A stretch of 64,000 nt of DNA, taken from assembly GCA_015075645.1 (NCBI GenBank), contig JABTUF010000003.1:310001-374000 (forward strand), given 5' to 3'. The notes under the pieces were generated by a model. That model saw only the letters and a list, made by a program, of their open reading frames with translations, was not told where the DNA came from and did not search any database. Shown here in pieces: positions 27,102-36,242 of the stretch; within the stretch, counting starts at the first letter, position 1; each line of letters starts with the position of its first letter. Made by a program: the position numbers and the translations under genes. The stretch is from Burkholderiales bacterium (GTDB taxonomy: Bacteria > Pseudomonadota > Gammaproteobacteria > Burkholderiales > Casimicrobiaceae).

Positions 27102-28001
27102 TTGAAGACCGCGCGCACGCGCCGCGTGTCGCTGCGCGGCCTTGGGCATCGCGTGCTCGAGTGGGGCGAGAGCGGTGCGCCGAAGCTCTTCGCGCTGCAC
27201 GGCTGGATGGACGTGGGCGCGTCGTTCCAGTTCCTCGTCGACGCCTTCGCGCGCGAGCGTCACGTGATCGCGCCCGACCTGCGCGGCTACGGCGGCAGCG
27301 ACTGGCAGCCGCAGGGCTACTGGTTCGCCGACTACGTCGCCGACCTCGACGCGCTCGTCGACGAGTACGCTCCGGGCGAACCGGTGGACATCGCCGGGCA
27401 CAGCCTCGGCGGCAACGTCACGATGACCTACGCAGGCGTGCGCCCGGCGCGGGTGCGGCGGGCGATCTCGCTCGACGGCTTCGGTATCCCCGCCGGATCC
27501 GACGACGATGCGCCGCGGAAGTTCGAAGCCTGGCTCGACGCGTTGCGCGACCCGCCGCGCTTCGCGCCCTACGCGGACCTCGGCGCGGTGGCCGACCGGC
27601 TGCAGAAGAACAACCCGCGGCTCTCGCGCGAGCGCGCGGAGTTCCTCGCCCGCTGGTGGGCGAGGGTGCTGCCAGAGGGTGGCGCGGAGCTCACGTCCGA
27701 CCCGCGCCACAAACTGCCGTTCCCGACGGTGTATCGCTACGGCGAGATGGTCGCGATCTGGCGGAGGATTGCAGCGCCGGTGCTGTGGGTGGCCGGAGCC
27801 GAGTCGCGTATCGTGCGCTGGCTCGAGCCTCGTCCCGATGGCGAGGTGCCGGGCGACGGGCTCGACGCGGTGCGCCGGCGGATGAGCGAGATCCGCGACG
27901 CGCGCCTCGTGGTCGTCCCCGAGGCCGGGCACATGCTCCATCACGACCAGCCGGAAGCCGTGGCCGAAGCGGTCGAACGGTTCCTGGACGCGCCATCGTG
28001 A
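27102..28001 (+). CDS. Alpha/beta hydrolase
   Basis: 299 aa from a TTG at 27102; a GTG at 27126 is an alternative. The fold shows the oxyanion HGWMDVG loop, the nucleophile elbow GHSLGGNV (Ser), a late Asp region and the catalytic His in EAGHMLHHDQPEAV. Typical of small-molecule esterases or C-C bond hydrolases; no substrate is evident. It overlaps the EamA transporter gene by 4 bases (GTGA), so they are probably co-translated. Confidence 0.85.
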   Translation: MKTARTRRVSLRGLGHRVLEWGESGAPKLFALHGWMDVGASFQFLVDAFARERHVIAPDLRGYGGSDWQPQGYWFADYVADLDALVDEYAPGEPVDIAGHSLGGNVTMTYAGVRPARVRRAISLDGFGIPAGSDDDAPRKFEAWLDALRDPPRFAPYADLGAVADRLQKNNPRLSRERAEFLARWWARVLPEGGAELTSDPRHKLPFPTVYRYGEMVAIWRRIAAPVLWVAGAESRIVRWLEPRPDGEVPGDGLDAVRRRMSEIRDARLVVVPEAGHMLHHDQPEAVAEAVERFLDAPS

Positions 28002-28909
28002 TCGCGACGCGACGCGGCGCCTACGTCGCACTCGCGGTGCTGGTGGCGGTGTGGGGTGTCAACTGGATCATGATGAAGCTCGCGCTGCGCGACGCGGACC
28101 CGGTGGTCTTCACCGTCGAACGCATCTGGCTCGCCGTCGTCGTGCTGTTCGCCGTGATCGCCGCGCAGGGCGGACCGATCGCGCCGAAGGCGACGTGGAC
28201 CGCGATCGTCGTGACCGGGTTCTTCCAGACGACGATCAACTTCGGCGCGACGACGGTCGCGCTCGCCGGCGGCGGCGCGGGACGCACGTCGGTGCTGGTG
28301 TTCACGATGCCGTTCTGGACGCTGGTGATCGCGCGCATGGTGCTGGGCGAGCGCGTGCGCGGCATCCAGTGGCTCGCCGTCGCGTTCGCCTTCGTCGGGC
28401 TCGTGCTCGTCGTCGCGCCCTGGGACTGGCGCGGCGACCTCGCGCCGAGGCTCTGGGCGACGCTGTCGGGATTCGGGTGGGCCGCAGGCAGCGTCGCGAT
28501 CAAGCACTTCCAGGAGCGCGCGCCGTCCGATCCGGTCAACTTCCTCGCGTGGCAGATGCTCGTCGGCGTGCTGCCGCTGACCGCGCTCGCGTACCTGATG
28601 GACCTCCCGGCGACGCGCTGGAGCCTCGAGCAGGTCGCGCTGCTGGGTTACGTCGGCGCGGTCTCGACGGCGCTGGGTTTCCTGCTGTGGATCGAGGTGC
28701 TGCGGCACCTGCCGGCCGGCACCGCCTCGCTCAACATCTTCGCCATCCCGCCGATCGCGCTCGTCTCGTCGATGGCGGTGTTCGGCGAAGCGCTGACGGC
28801 GAACGAGTGGACGGGCATCGCGCTGATCGGCGCGGGGCTCGCGATCCTCGCCGTCCTCGCGGTTCGGCGCGACGGGGGCGCGCCGACCTCACCGGCCGAG
28901 GGCGGATAG
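27998..28909 (+). CDS. EamA/DMT-family permease
   Basis: 303 aa, ten predicted membrane helices in two EamA repeats (WGVNWIMMKLAL in the first, GFGWAAGSVAIKHF starting the second; late IPPIALVSSMAVFGEALTANEW is typical). DMT exporters move amino acids, metabolites or drugs out of the cell. GTG start at 27998 overlaps the preceding hydrolase stop. Converges on the bacterioferritin gene. Confidence 0.85.
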   Translation: MIATRRGAYVALAVLVAVWGVNWIMMKLALRDADPVVFTVERIWLAVVVLFAVIAAQGGPIAPKATWTAIVVTGFFQTTINFGATTVALAGGGAGRTSVLVFTMPFWTLVIARMVLGERVRGIQWLAVAFAFVGLVLVVAPWDWRGDLAPRLWATLSGFGWAAGSVAIKHFQERAPSDPVNFLAWQMLVGVLPLTALAYLMDLPATRWSLEQVALLGYVGAVSTALGFLLWIEVLRHLPAGTASLNIFAIPPIALVSSMAVFGEALTANEWTGIALIGAGLAILAVLAVRRDGGAPTSPAEGG

Positions 28910-28981
28910 GCGAGATTGCGCTGGCGCGGCGCCGTCAGAAGCGAGGCGCCGCGTGTGGGATTGTCGTCCTCTGCCGCGTGT

Positions 28982-29476
28982 TCAGCTCGCTCCGGACCCG
29001 GACTCGAGTTCGGCGATCGCCGATTGCAGGTAGTTCGGCATGCCGAGCTTGCCGATCAGCTCGAGCTGCGTCTCGAGGAAGTCGATGTGCTCCTCCTCGC
29101 TCTCGAGGATCGACTCGAACAGTTCGCGCGACACGTAGTCCTTGACGCTCTCGCAGTGCGCGATCGCCGCCTTGAGCTCCGGACAGGCGTCGTGCTCGAG
29201 CGCGAGGTCGCACGCGAGCGCCTCCTTCACGTCTTCGCCGACGCGGACCTTGTGGATGTCCTGCAGGTTGGGCAGTCCCTCGAGGAAGAGGATCCGCTCG
29301 ATCAGCCGATCGGCGTGCTTCATCTCGTCGATCGACTCGTGGTGCTCGAGTTCGGCGAGACGCGCGAAGCCCCAGTGGCGGAACATCTTCGCGTGCAGGA
29401 AATACTGGTTGATCGCGGTCAGCTCGTTGGTGAGCACCGCGTTCAGATGCTTGATGACTTGCTTGTCGCCCTTCAT
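28982..29476 (-). CDS. bfr: Bacterioferritin
   Basis: 164 aa. The ferroxidase ligands Glu18, Glu51, His54 and the C-terminal EEEHIDFLE cluster are conserved, and Met52 (in DEMKHAD) is the heme axial ligand, so this is a heme-containing, catalytically competent Bfr storing ferric iron in a 24-mer shell. Start ATG 29476 gives the usual [13 protein letters not shown]-terminus. It lies downstream of its ferredoxin partner bfd. Confidence 0.96.
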   Translation of the reverse strand: MKGDKQVIKHLNAVLTNELTAINQYFLHAKMFRHWGFARLAELEHHESIDEMKHADRLIERILFLEGLPNLQDIHKVRVGEDVKEALACDLALEHDACPELKAAIAHCESVKDYVSRELFESILESEEEHIDFLETQLELIGKLGMPNYLQSAIAELESGSGAS

Positions 29477-29545
29477 GCCTCGCTCCCGATGGTGTGGGGC
29501 CGAGGCCATGATAGCGGAGCGCGGCCCGCGCCGCAGGAACGATTC

Positions 29546-29743
29546 TCAGTCGTCGCCGCCCGCCGCGCACGCGGGCTGCGCGCAGAGCGCGCTCGCGAAC
29601 ACGCCGCGCGCGCAGTCGGTGCAGCGGCGGCAGCAGGTCGCGACGCCGAGCGTCGCCTGCAGGTCCTCGAAGGTGCGCGTGCCGAGGTCCGCCGCCGCGC
29701 GGATCTCGCGGTCGGTGATCGCATGGCAGACGCACACGTACAT
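29546..29743 (-). CDS. bfd: Bfd, bacterioferritin-associated ferredoxin
   Basis: 65 aa with the Bfd 2Fe-2S pattern: CVC near the N-terminus and CCRRC further on, with helix CHAITDREIRAAADLG. It reduces stored iron in Bfr so it can be mobilised when iron is scarce. Two further Cys near the C-terminus (ALCAQPAC) are extra. Divergent from ftrA across a region with a Fur-box-like site, fitting iron-starvation induction. Confidence 0.93.
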   Translation of the reverse strand: MYVCVCHAITDREIRAAADLGTRTFEDLQATLGVATCCRRCTDCARGVFASALCAQPACAAGGDD

Positions 29744-29803
29744 GGGGTCGCAGGCGGGGTGGCGGCTCGGACGCGCTTATCCTAGATCAATCATTGCGAA
29801 AAC

Positions 29804-29822
29804 GCAAATCATTCCTATTTAC
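29804..29822. promoter_or_regulatory. Candidate Fur box between bfd and ftrA
   Basis: The 19 bases GCAAATCATTCCTATTTAC read on the other strand as GTAAATAGGAATGATTTGC, close to the Fur-box pattern AAATGAGAATGATTTGC common in proteobacteria. It lies in the AT-richest stretch of the divergent spacer, 61 bases from the bfd start and 58 from the ftrA start. Confidence 0.6.
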
Positions 29823-29879
29823 ATGGGGCGATCGCCGGCCTATAGTGGAAGCTCGATGTCCGAGCGCAGGAGAAATACC

Positions 29880-30491
29880 TTGGAACAACAAAGTGTTACG
29901 CGAACGACCCGACACGCAGGCCCCGCCGACGGGAGCCGGTTCGGCGCTGGGCCGCTCGGTGCGGCGGCTGCCGCGCTGGTCGTCCTCGCGCTCGCGAGCG
30001 GCCCCGCGGCAGCCTTGGAGTACCCGATCGGCAAGCCGCAGATCCGCGACGGCATGGAGGTGGCCGCGGTCTACCTGCAGCCGATCGCGATGGAGCCGCC
30101 GGGCATGATGCGCGACGCCAAGGCCTCCGACATCCATCTCGAAGCCGACATCAAGGCGACCGACAAGAACCCCAACGGATTCGCCGACGGCACCTGGATC
30201 CCGTTCCTCTCGGTCAGCTACGAACTGCGCAAGCAGGGCTCGAGCGAGGTCATCAAGGGACCGATGATGCCGATGGTCGCGAGCGACGGTCCGCACTACG
30301 GCGACAACGTGAAGCTCGCCGGTCCGGGCCGCTACACGCTGCGCGTCACGGTGTCGCCGCCCGGCTCCGATCCGCACGTGCATTTCGGCCGCCACACCGA
30401 CAAGGAGACCGGCGTCGGGCCGTGGTTCAAGCCGTTCACGCTCGACTACGAATTCGTCTACGCGGGCGTCGGCAAGAAGGGCGGCTACTGA
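29880..30491 (+). CDS. ftrA: FtrA/P19-type periplasmic iron-binding protein
   Basis: 203 aa from TTG 29880, chosen because AGGAG at 29868-29872 is ideally placed; an in-frame ATG at 29856 adds eight residues. A hydrophobic export segment ends about PAAALEY. The mature domain is the Tp34/P19 fold, with metal-site residues in EVAAVYLQPIAMEPPGM, DIHLEADIKATD and GPMMPMVASDGPHYG and the H-rich DPHVHFGRHTD. It captures iron (with copper in P19 relatives) for the FtrC permease. First gene of ftrABCD. Confidence 0.9.
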   Translation: MEQQSVTRTTRHAGPADGSRFGAGPLGAAAAALVVLALASGPAAALEYPIGKPQIRDGMEVAAVYLQPIAMEPPGMMRDAKASDIHLEADIKATDKNPNGFADGTWIPFLSVSYELRKQGSSEVIKGPMMPMVASDGPHYGDNVKLAGPGRYTLRVTVSPPGSDPHVHFGRHTDKETGVGPWFKPFTLDYEFVYAGVGKKGGY

Positions 30492-30496
30492 GCGCC

Positions 30497-30838
30497 ATGC
30501 CGTCCGTCCTGCACCGCGTCGCATTCGCCGCGTTCCTCCTGCTGCCGATGTCCTCTCCGCTCGCCGCGGACGAGCCGGTGCTCTTCCGGCTCGTCGCGAA
30601 GGACGGACGCTTCACGCCGCCCAACCTCGAGGTGCCCGCGGGCAGGCGGATCAAGATCGAAATCGCGAACGAGGGAGCCACGCCGATCGAGTTCGAGAGC
30701 CTGCCGCTCAAGCAGGAGAAGGTGCTCGGTCCCGGCGCGCGCTCCTCGGTCGTGATCAACCCGTTGAAGCCCGGCAGCTACCCGTTCTTCGACGAGTTCC
30801 ATCCGGACACCTCGAAGGGGACGATCGTCGCGAAGTAG
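30497..30838 (+). CDS. ftrB: FtrB, cupredoxin-like periplasmic protein
   Basis: 113 aa. A Sec signal ends around SPLAADEP; the rest is a small cupredoxin_1-type beta sandwich (FTPPNLEVPAGRRIKIEIANEGATPIEFES, then PGSYPFFDEFHPDT). In characterised FtrABCD systems this subunit is thought to help oxidise ferrous iron or to dock copper before uptake. Blue-copper Cys is absent, so a type-1 site is unlikely. It begins 5 bases after ftrA. Confidence 0.88.
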   Translation: MPSVLHRVAFAAFLLLPMSSPLAADEPVLFRLVAKDGRFTPPNLEVPAGRRIKIEIANEGATPIEFESLPLKQEKVLGPGARSSVVINPLKPGSYPFFDEFHPDTSKGTIVAK

Positions 30839-30851
30839 GCGGCGCGCCGCG

Positions 30852-31691
30852 ATGGGCAACGCGCTCTTCATCGTGTGGCGGGAATCGGCCGAGGCGCTCC
30901 TCGTGGTCGGCATCGTCTACGCCTGGCTCGCTCGCCAGCCCGACGCGCGCACCGGCATGCGCTACCTGTGGGGCGGTGTCGCGGCCGGGCTCGCTCTCGC
31001 GATCGCCCTCGCGCTCGCGATGCTGGGCATCGCGCACTTCCTCTCCGGCGAGGCGCTCGAGATCTTCGGCGTCGCCACGATGCTCGTCGCCGCGGCGCTC
31101 ATCGTGCAGATGGTGTTCTGGATGCGCCGCCACGGCCGCACGATGAAGCGCGACCTCGAATCACGGCTCGGCGAACAGGCCGAGCGCGCGAACTGGTGGG
31201 GGATGCTCGTCGTGGTCGCGCTGGCGATCGCGCGCGAGACCTCGGAGACCGTCGTGTTCCTCTACGGCGTCGGCCTCGCGCAGATGAGCGCCGCCGAGTT
31301 CGCGGCGGTGCTCGCCGGCGGGTTCGCGCTCGCCTGGCTCACGTTCTGGCTGCTGCAGCAGGGCGGGAAGCTCTTTTCTTGGCGCGCCTTCTTCCGCGCG
31401 AGCGAGATCATGCTGCTGCTGCTCGCGGGCGCGCTCCTGGTCTCGGGTCTCGAGAAGCTGATCGCGCTGGACCTGCTGCCGCCGATCGTCGACCAGGTCT
31501 GGAACACGACCGCGCTCCTCGACGACTCGACGCGCTTCGGGGGCTTCGTCGCCGCGTTCACCGGCTACCGTTCGCAGCCCGCGCTGCTGCCGCTCCTCGC
31601 CCTCGCGGCCTACTGGGTCGCGATGGCGCTGCTGCTGCGCGCTCCGGCGGCGGCGCCCTCGAAAGGGCCGGCGCCCGCGGCCGCGCGATGA
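30852..31691 (+). CDS. ftrC: FtrC, FTR1-family iron permease
   Basis: 279 aa, seven predicted membrane helices. Both iron-translocation motifs of the REXXE type are present: RESAE (helix 1) and RETSE (helix 4), as in yeast Ftr1 and bacterial EfeU/FtrC. It moves Fe(III) across the inner membrane. It starts 13 bases after ftrB and overlaps ftrD by 4 bases. Confidence 0.93.
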   Translation: MGNALFIVWRESAEALLVVGIVYAWLARQPDARTGMRYLWGGVAAGLALAIALALAMLGIAHFLSGEALEIFGVATMLVAAALIVQMVFWMRRHGRTMKRDLESRLGEQAERANWWGMLVVVALAIARETSETVVFLYGVGLAQMSAAEFAAVLAGGFALAWLTFWLLQQGGKLFSWRAFFRASEIMLLLLAGALLVSGLEKLIALDLLPPIVDQVWNTTALLDDSTRFGGFVAAFTGYRSQPALLPLLALAAYWVAMALLLRAPAAAPSKGPAPAAAR

Positions 31692-33085
31692 CGACGGCGC
31701 TCGCCGCCCGTTCGCGGGCATCGATGTGGCTCGCCGGCTACGGCGACTGGCTGCGCGATCACGCGGGCGCGGTGCGCATCGTCCAGTGGCTCGTCGTCGC
31801 GGCGTACCTGATCCTGCTCGTCGTACCGGCGCTCCTGCCGCTGCCCGACGGCGACGCGCACGCGCTCGACAACCTCACGGTGTTCGCGCAGTGGGCGTTC
31901 TGGGGCCTGTGGTGGCCGTTCGTCCTCCTGTCGATGCTCGTCGCCGGCCGGACCTGGTGCGGCGTGCTGTGCCCGGAGGGCACGCTGACCGAGGCGGCGA
32001 GCCGCGTCGGGCTCCAGCGCGCGATCCCGCGCTGGATGCGCTGGGGCGGCTGGCCGTTCACCGCGTTCGCGCTGACGACGGTGTTCGGCCAACTCGTGAG
32101 CGTCTATCAGTACGCGCCTGCGGCGCTCATCGTCCTCGGCGGGTCGACCGTCGCGGCGATCGCGGTCGGACTCGTCTACGGCCGCGAGAAGCGCGTGTGG
32201 TGCCGCCACCTGTGCCCGGTGAACGGTGTGTTCTCGGTGCTCGCGCGCGTCGCGCCGGTACACTTCCGCGTCGACCGCGACGCGTGGGCGCGGAACTCGG
32301 GCCGCGTCGCCGTACATCCGGTGAACTGCGCGCCGCTCGTGCGGATCAAGCGCATGGAGGGGCCGTCCGAGTGCCAGATGTGCGGCCGCTGCAGCGGACA
32401 CCTCGACGCGATCGCGCTCTCGTTCCGTCCGCCCAACCGCGAGGTCGCCACGCTCGCGCAGGATCGCGCATCGGGCTGGGACGCCGCGCTCATCGTCGTC
32501 GGGCTCGCCGGCATCGCCGTCGGCGCGTTCCATTGGTCGGCGAGCCCGTGGTTCGTGCAGGCGAAGCTCGCCGCCGCGGCGTTCGTCGTCGATCACGGTC
32601 CCGCGTGGCTCCTCTCGGACCAGGCGCCCTGGTGGCTGCTCACGCACTACCCGGAAGCGAACGACGTGTTCACCTGGCTCGACGGCATGCTGATCGTCGG
32701 CTACATCGCGACGACCGCGGCCGTGCTCGCCTCGCTCGTCTGGGGCTGCCTCGTCGCCGCGGCCGGCGCATTCCCGCGTCCGCGCACCGCGCGCGCCGTG
32801 CGGCTCGCCTACGCGCTGGTGCCGCTCGCGGGGCTCGGCGTGTTTCTCGGGCTCTCGAGCCTGACCTTCACGCTCGCGAAAGCCGAGGGACTCCCGCTCG
32901 GCGCCGTGCCTGCGCTCCGCGCGCTCGTGCTCGCCGCGGGCGCGGCGTGGAGCCTGAAGCTCGCGTGGCTGCAGCTCGCCGACGCGCCGGACCCTGGCGC
33001 GCGCTGGCGCGCGATGGCCGCATTCGCCTCTGCGGTCGGCGTCGTCGTCGCCGCGTGGGCGCTGCTGTTCTTCCACTGGAGTTGA
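31688..33085 (+). CDS. ftrD: FtrD, membrane iron-sulfur electron-transfer protein (NapH/polyferredoxin type)
   Basis: 465 aa. Multiple membrane helices and Cys motifs CGVLCPEG, CRHLCPVNG and CQMCGRCSG of the NapH/CcoG-like family. In FtrABCD it is proposed to accept electrons released when ferrous iron is oxidised by FtrB. The classical double CxxCxxCxxxCP ferredoxin repeat is not complete: only the CxxCxxC group and a distant upstream Cys are seen. Completes the ftrABCD operon. Confidence 0.88.
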   Translation: MTTALAARSRASMWLAGYGDWLRDHAGAVRIVQWLVVAAYLILLVVPALLPLPDGDAHALDNLTVFAQWAFWGLWWPFVLLSMLVAGRTWCGVLCPEGTLTEAASRVGLQRAIPRWMRWGGWPFTAFALTTVFGQLVSVYQYAPAALIVLGGSTVAAIAVGLVYGREKRVWCRHLCPVNGVFSVLARVAPVHFRVDRDAWARNSGRVAVHPVNCAPLVRIKRMEGPSECQMCGRCSGHLDAIALSFRPPNREVATLAQDRASGWDAALIVVGLAGIAVGAFHWSASPWFVQAKLAAAAFVVDHGPAWLLSDQAPWWLLTHYPEANDVFTWLDGMLIVGYIATTAAVLASLVWGCLVAAAGAFPRPRTARAVRLAYALVPLAGLGVFLGLSSLTFTLAKAEGLPLGAVPALRALVLAAGAAWSLKLAWLQLADAPDPGARWRAMAAFASAVGVVVAAWALLFFHWS

Positions 33086-33127
33086 TGCCGGGGAAGCGCG
33101 GAATGGGGACGGTACAATGACCGCCCC

Positions 33128-34339
33128 GTGACTTCGCCCGACCTCTCGAAACTCCGGATCGACCGCAGTCTCGCGCCGATCCGACGCAGGCGCGCCCGGC
33201 GCTGGGTCGTCCTCGCGTTGCTCGCGGTCGCGATCGTCGCCGGCGGCGCCTGGCTCGCATGGCGGCCGAAGGTCTTCGACGTGCAGGCCGTGGCCGTCGT
33301 GACGGCGTTCCCCTCGCAGCAGTTCGTCGTGCTCAACGCGACCGGCTATGTCGTCGCGCAGCGCAAGGCGTCGATCGCGTCGAAGGCGACGGGACGCCTC
33401 GAGTGGCTCGGGGTCGCCGAAGGTTCGCAAGTGAAGGCGGGCGAGGTCATCGCGCGGCTCGACAACCGCGACGTCGTCGCGCAGGCGCAGGCCGCGGCGG
33501 CGCAGGCCGAGGCTGCACGCGCCGCCGTCGCGGAGGCGGAGGCCGAGGAGCGCGACGCGCTCGCTCAGTACCGCCGCAACGTCGACCTGGTCGCGAAGGG
33601 ATTCGTGTCGAAGTCGGCGCTCGACACCTCGAAGGCGCGCGCCGACCGTGCAGTCGCGGGCGTCGGCAGCGCGCGGGCCTCACTCGCGGCCGCCGAGGCC
33701 GCCGCGCGCAACGCGCACGTCGCGGTCGACTACACGCTGATCCGCGCGCCGTTCGACGGCGTCATCCTGTCGAAGAGCGCGAACGTCGGTGACATGGTGA
33801 CGCCGTTCTCGAGCGCCGCGGACTCCAAGGGTGCGGTCGTGACGATGGCCGACATGTCGACGCTCGAAGTCGAGGCCGACGTCTCGGAATCGAGCCTCGC
33901 GAAGGTGCGCGTCGGGCAGCCGGCGGAGATCCTGCTCGACGCGCTCCCCGATGCCCGCTTCACCGGCACGATCAGCCGCATGGTGCCGACCGTCGACCGC
34001 GCGAAAGCGACGGTGATGACCAAGGTCCGCTTCGACCGGATCGACCCGCGCGTACTGCCCGAAATGAGTGCCAAGGTGTCGTTCCTGTCGCGGCCGGTGA
34101 CCCCCGACGAGCAGAAGCCGCTGACCGCGGTGGCGGGAGACGCGATCGTCGAGCGCGACGGCGGGAGCGTCGTGTTCGCCGTGCGCGACGGGATTGCGGA
34201 AGCGGTGCCGGTCACGACCGGCATGAAGCTCGGCGACCTCCGCGCGATCACCGGCGCGGTCGAGGCGGGCGAACGGGTGGTGCAGAAGCCGCCGGCGGAT
34301 CTCGCCTCCGGCGCGCACCTGCGCGTCGCGACGAAGTGA
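33128..34339 (+). CDS. MacA/HlyD-family periplasmic adaptor of an ABC exporter
   Basis: 403 aa from a GTG at 33128. An inner-membrane anchor (about 25-45) precedes a barrel-sandwich half (NATGYVVAQRKASIASKATGR), an Ala/Glu-rich alpha-hairpin coiled coil (about 115-190) and the second half motif TLIRAPFDGVILSKSANVGD, then beta-barrel and MP domains. It links the inner-membrane ABC pump to an outer-membrane channel. The cognate ATPase and permeases follow directly; no TolC-like gene is present here. Confidence 0.88.
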   Translation: MTSPDLSKLRIDRSLAPIRRRRARRWVVLALLAVAIVAGGAWLAWRPKVFDVQAVAVVTAFPSQQFVVLNATGYVVAQRKASIASKATGRLEWLGVAEGSQVKAGEVIARLDNRDVVAQAQAAAAQAEAARAAVAEAEAEERDALAQYRRNVDLVAKGFVSKSALDTSKARADRAVAGVGSARASLAAAEAAARNAHVAVDYTLIRAPFDGVILSKSANVGDMVTPFSSAADSKGAVVTMADMSTLEVEADVSESSLAKVRVGQPAEILLDALPDARFTGTISRMVPTVDRAKATVMTKVRFDRIDPRVLPEMSAKVSFLSRPVTPDEQKPLTAVAGDAIVERDGGSVVFAVRDGIAEAVPVTTGMKLGDLRAITGAVEAGERVVQKPPADLASGAHLRVATK

Positions 34340-34348
34340 GGCGAGGAA

Positions 34349-35062
34349 GTGGCGGACCCGCCGGCACCGTCCCGGGCCAGCGCGGCCGTCGCGCCGCTGG
34401 TGTCGATCCGCGACCTGGCGAAATACTACGTCCGCGGCGACCAGGTGATCCCGGTGCTCGTGGACATCGCGCTCGACGTCGAGGAGGGCGACTTCGTGGC
34501 GCTGATGGGGCCGTCCGGATCGGGCAAGTCGACGCTGCTGAACCTCGTCGCGGGCATCGACAAGCCGTCGTCGGGCGAGATCCGGGTCGCGGGCGTGGAC
34601 ATCGCGACGCTCTCGGAGGGCGAACTCGCCGCCTGGCGCGCCGCGCACGTCGGCTTCATCTTCCAGTTCTACAACCTGATGCCGGTGCTCACGGCGGCCG
34701 CCAACGTCGAACTGCCGCTCCTCCTCACCTCGCTCTCCCGCAGCGAGCGCCGGGAGCGCGTCGAGGTGGCGCTCGCGCTGGTCGGCCTCACCGACCGCGC
34801 CGACCACACGCCGAGCGAACTCTCCGGCGGGCAGCAGCAACGGGTCGCGATCGCGCGCGCGCTCATCACCGACCCGACGCTGATCGTCGCCGACGAGCCG
34901 ACGGGCGACCTCGACCGCACGACCGCGGGCGAGATCCTCGACCTGCTCGACCGGCTGAACCGCGAACTCGGCAAGACGATCCTCATGGTGACGCACGACC
35001 CGAAGGCGGCCGAGCGCGCGCACCGCATCGTCCACCTCGAGAAGGGCGTGCTGGCGGACTGA
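34349..35062 (+). CDS. ABC transporter ATPase, MacB/LolD type
   Basis: 237 aa from a GTG at 34349. Walker [10 protein letters not shown], signature LSGGQQQR, Walker [13 protein letters not shown] and the His loop [11 protein letters not shown] are complete. The [22 protein letters not shown] stretch is typical of the MacB/LolD/FtsE (type VII) group. It pairs with the two separate permeases downstream, whereas MacB itself fuses ATPase and permease. Begins 9 bases after the adaptor gene. Confidence 0.93.
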   Translation: MADPPAPSRASAAVAPLVSIRDLAKYYVRGDQVIPVLVDIALDVEEGDFVALMGPSGSGKSTLLNLVAGIDKPSSGEIRVAGVDIATLSEGELAAWRAAHVGFIFQFYNLMPVLTAAANVELPLLLTSLSRSERRERVEVALALVGLTDRADHTPSELSGGQQQRVAIARALITDPTLIVADEPTGDLDRTTAGEILDLLDRLNRELGKTILMVTHDPKAAERAHRIVHLEKGVLAD

Positions 35063-35080
35063 CCGCCCGCGCCGCGCATC

Positions 35081-36238
35081 GTGTTCGTTCCGCTCCTCGT
35101 CCTGCGCAACCTGCTGCGGCACAAGCTGCGGACGCTCCTGACCGCGCTCGGCATCGTGATCGCGATCGCGTCGTTCGGGCTGCTGCGGACGGTCGTCGAC
35201 GCGTGGTACGCGGGCGCGAACGCGTCGAGTTCGGCGCGGCTCGTCACGCGAAGCTCGGTGTCGCTCGTGTTCCCGCTGCCGCTCACCTACGCGGCGAAGC
35301 TCCGGCAGGTCGGCGGCGTCGAATCGGTCGCCGCCGTCAACTGGTTCGGCGGCGTGTACGTCACCGAGCGCAACTTCTTCCCGCAGTTCGCGATCCAGGC
35401 GCCCGAGTACCTCGCGATGTACCCGGAACTCGTGCTGCCGGACGCCGAGCGCAAGGCGTTCCTCACCGACCGCCAGGGCGCGATCGCCGGGCGCAAGCTC
35501 GCCGCCCAGTACGGCTGGAAGATCGGCGACACGATCCCGATCCGCGGCACGATCTTCCCCGGCACCTGGAGCTTCCACCTGCGCGGCATCTACGACGGCG
35601 CCGACCGCACGGTCGACGAGTCCACGTTCTTCTTCCACTGGGACTACCTGAACGAGAGCGTCCGCAAGACCGCGCCGCGGTTTGGCAACCAGGCGGGGCT
35701 CTTCGTCGTGAAGATCCGCGATCCGGACCGCGCGGCGGAGATCTCGCAGGCGATCGACGCCCAGTTCGCGAACTCGCTCGCCGAGACGATGACCGAGACC
35801 GAGAAGGCGTTCCAGCTCTCGTTCGTCTCGATGACCGAGGCGATCCTCGTCGCGATCCAGGCGGTGTCCTACGTCGTGATCCTGATCATCATGGCGGTGA
35901 TGGCGAACACGATGGCGATGACCGCGCGCGAACGCTACGGCGAGTACGCGACGCTGAAGGCGCTGGGCTTCTCCGGCACGTTCGTGGCGGGACTCGTCGT
36001 CGCCGAGTCGCTCGGCCTCGCGCTCATCGCCGGGCTCGCGGGCGTCACGCTCACCTGGCCGCTCGCGGGGGCCTTCGCCGACGCGATGGGCACGCTGTTC
36101 CCGGTGTTCTTCGTCTCCGACCGGACGATGACGCTGCAGGTCGCCGCGGCGTTGGTGGTGGGGCTCGTCGCCGCGGCAGTTCCGGCCTGGCGCGCCGGGC
36201 GCATCCGCATCGTGGACGGCCTGCGCGCGGTGGCCTGA
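35081..36238 (+). CDS. MacB/FtsX-like ABC permease, first copy
   Basis: 385 aa from a GTG. One N-terminal membrane helix ([17 protein letters not shown]), a long periplasmic domain (about 40-255) and three C-terminal helices, the last ending in the coupling-type [16 protein letters not shown]. This is the four-helix FtsX/MacB permease fold, a mechanotransmission machine rather than a classic pore. It likely pairs with the following permease as a heterodimer. Confidence 0.88.
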   Translation: MFVPLLVLRNLLRHKLRTLLTALGIVIAIASFGLLRTVVDAWYAGANASSSARLVTRSSVSLVFPLPLTYAAKLRQVGGVESVAAVNWFGGVYVTERNFFPQFAIQAPEYLAMYPELVLPDAERKAFLTDRQGAIAGRKLAAQYGWKIGDTIPIRGTIFPGTWSFHLRGIYDGADRTVDESTFFFHWDYLNESVRKTAPRFGNQAGLFVVKIRDPDRAAEISQAIDAQFANSLAETMTETEKAFQLSFVSMTEAILVAIQAVSYVVILIIMAVMANTMAMTARERYGEYATLKALGFSGTFVAGLVVAESLGLALIAGLAGVTLTWPLAGAFADAMGTLFPVFFVSDRTMTLQVAAALVVGLVAAAVPAWRAGRIRIVDGLRAVA

Positions 36239-36242
36239 CGCG

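Noticed and set aside
23095..27105. 1336-codon frames on both strands across dnaE
   Set aside because: Both are shadows of the 1143-codon dnaE frame, which alone has PHP, polymerase and OB-domain motifs.
33113..33118. TACAAT as a promoter giving a leaderless adaptor mRNA
   Set aside because: No acceptable -35 at 15-19 bases; position only 10 bases before GTG is suggestive but insufficient.
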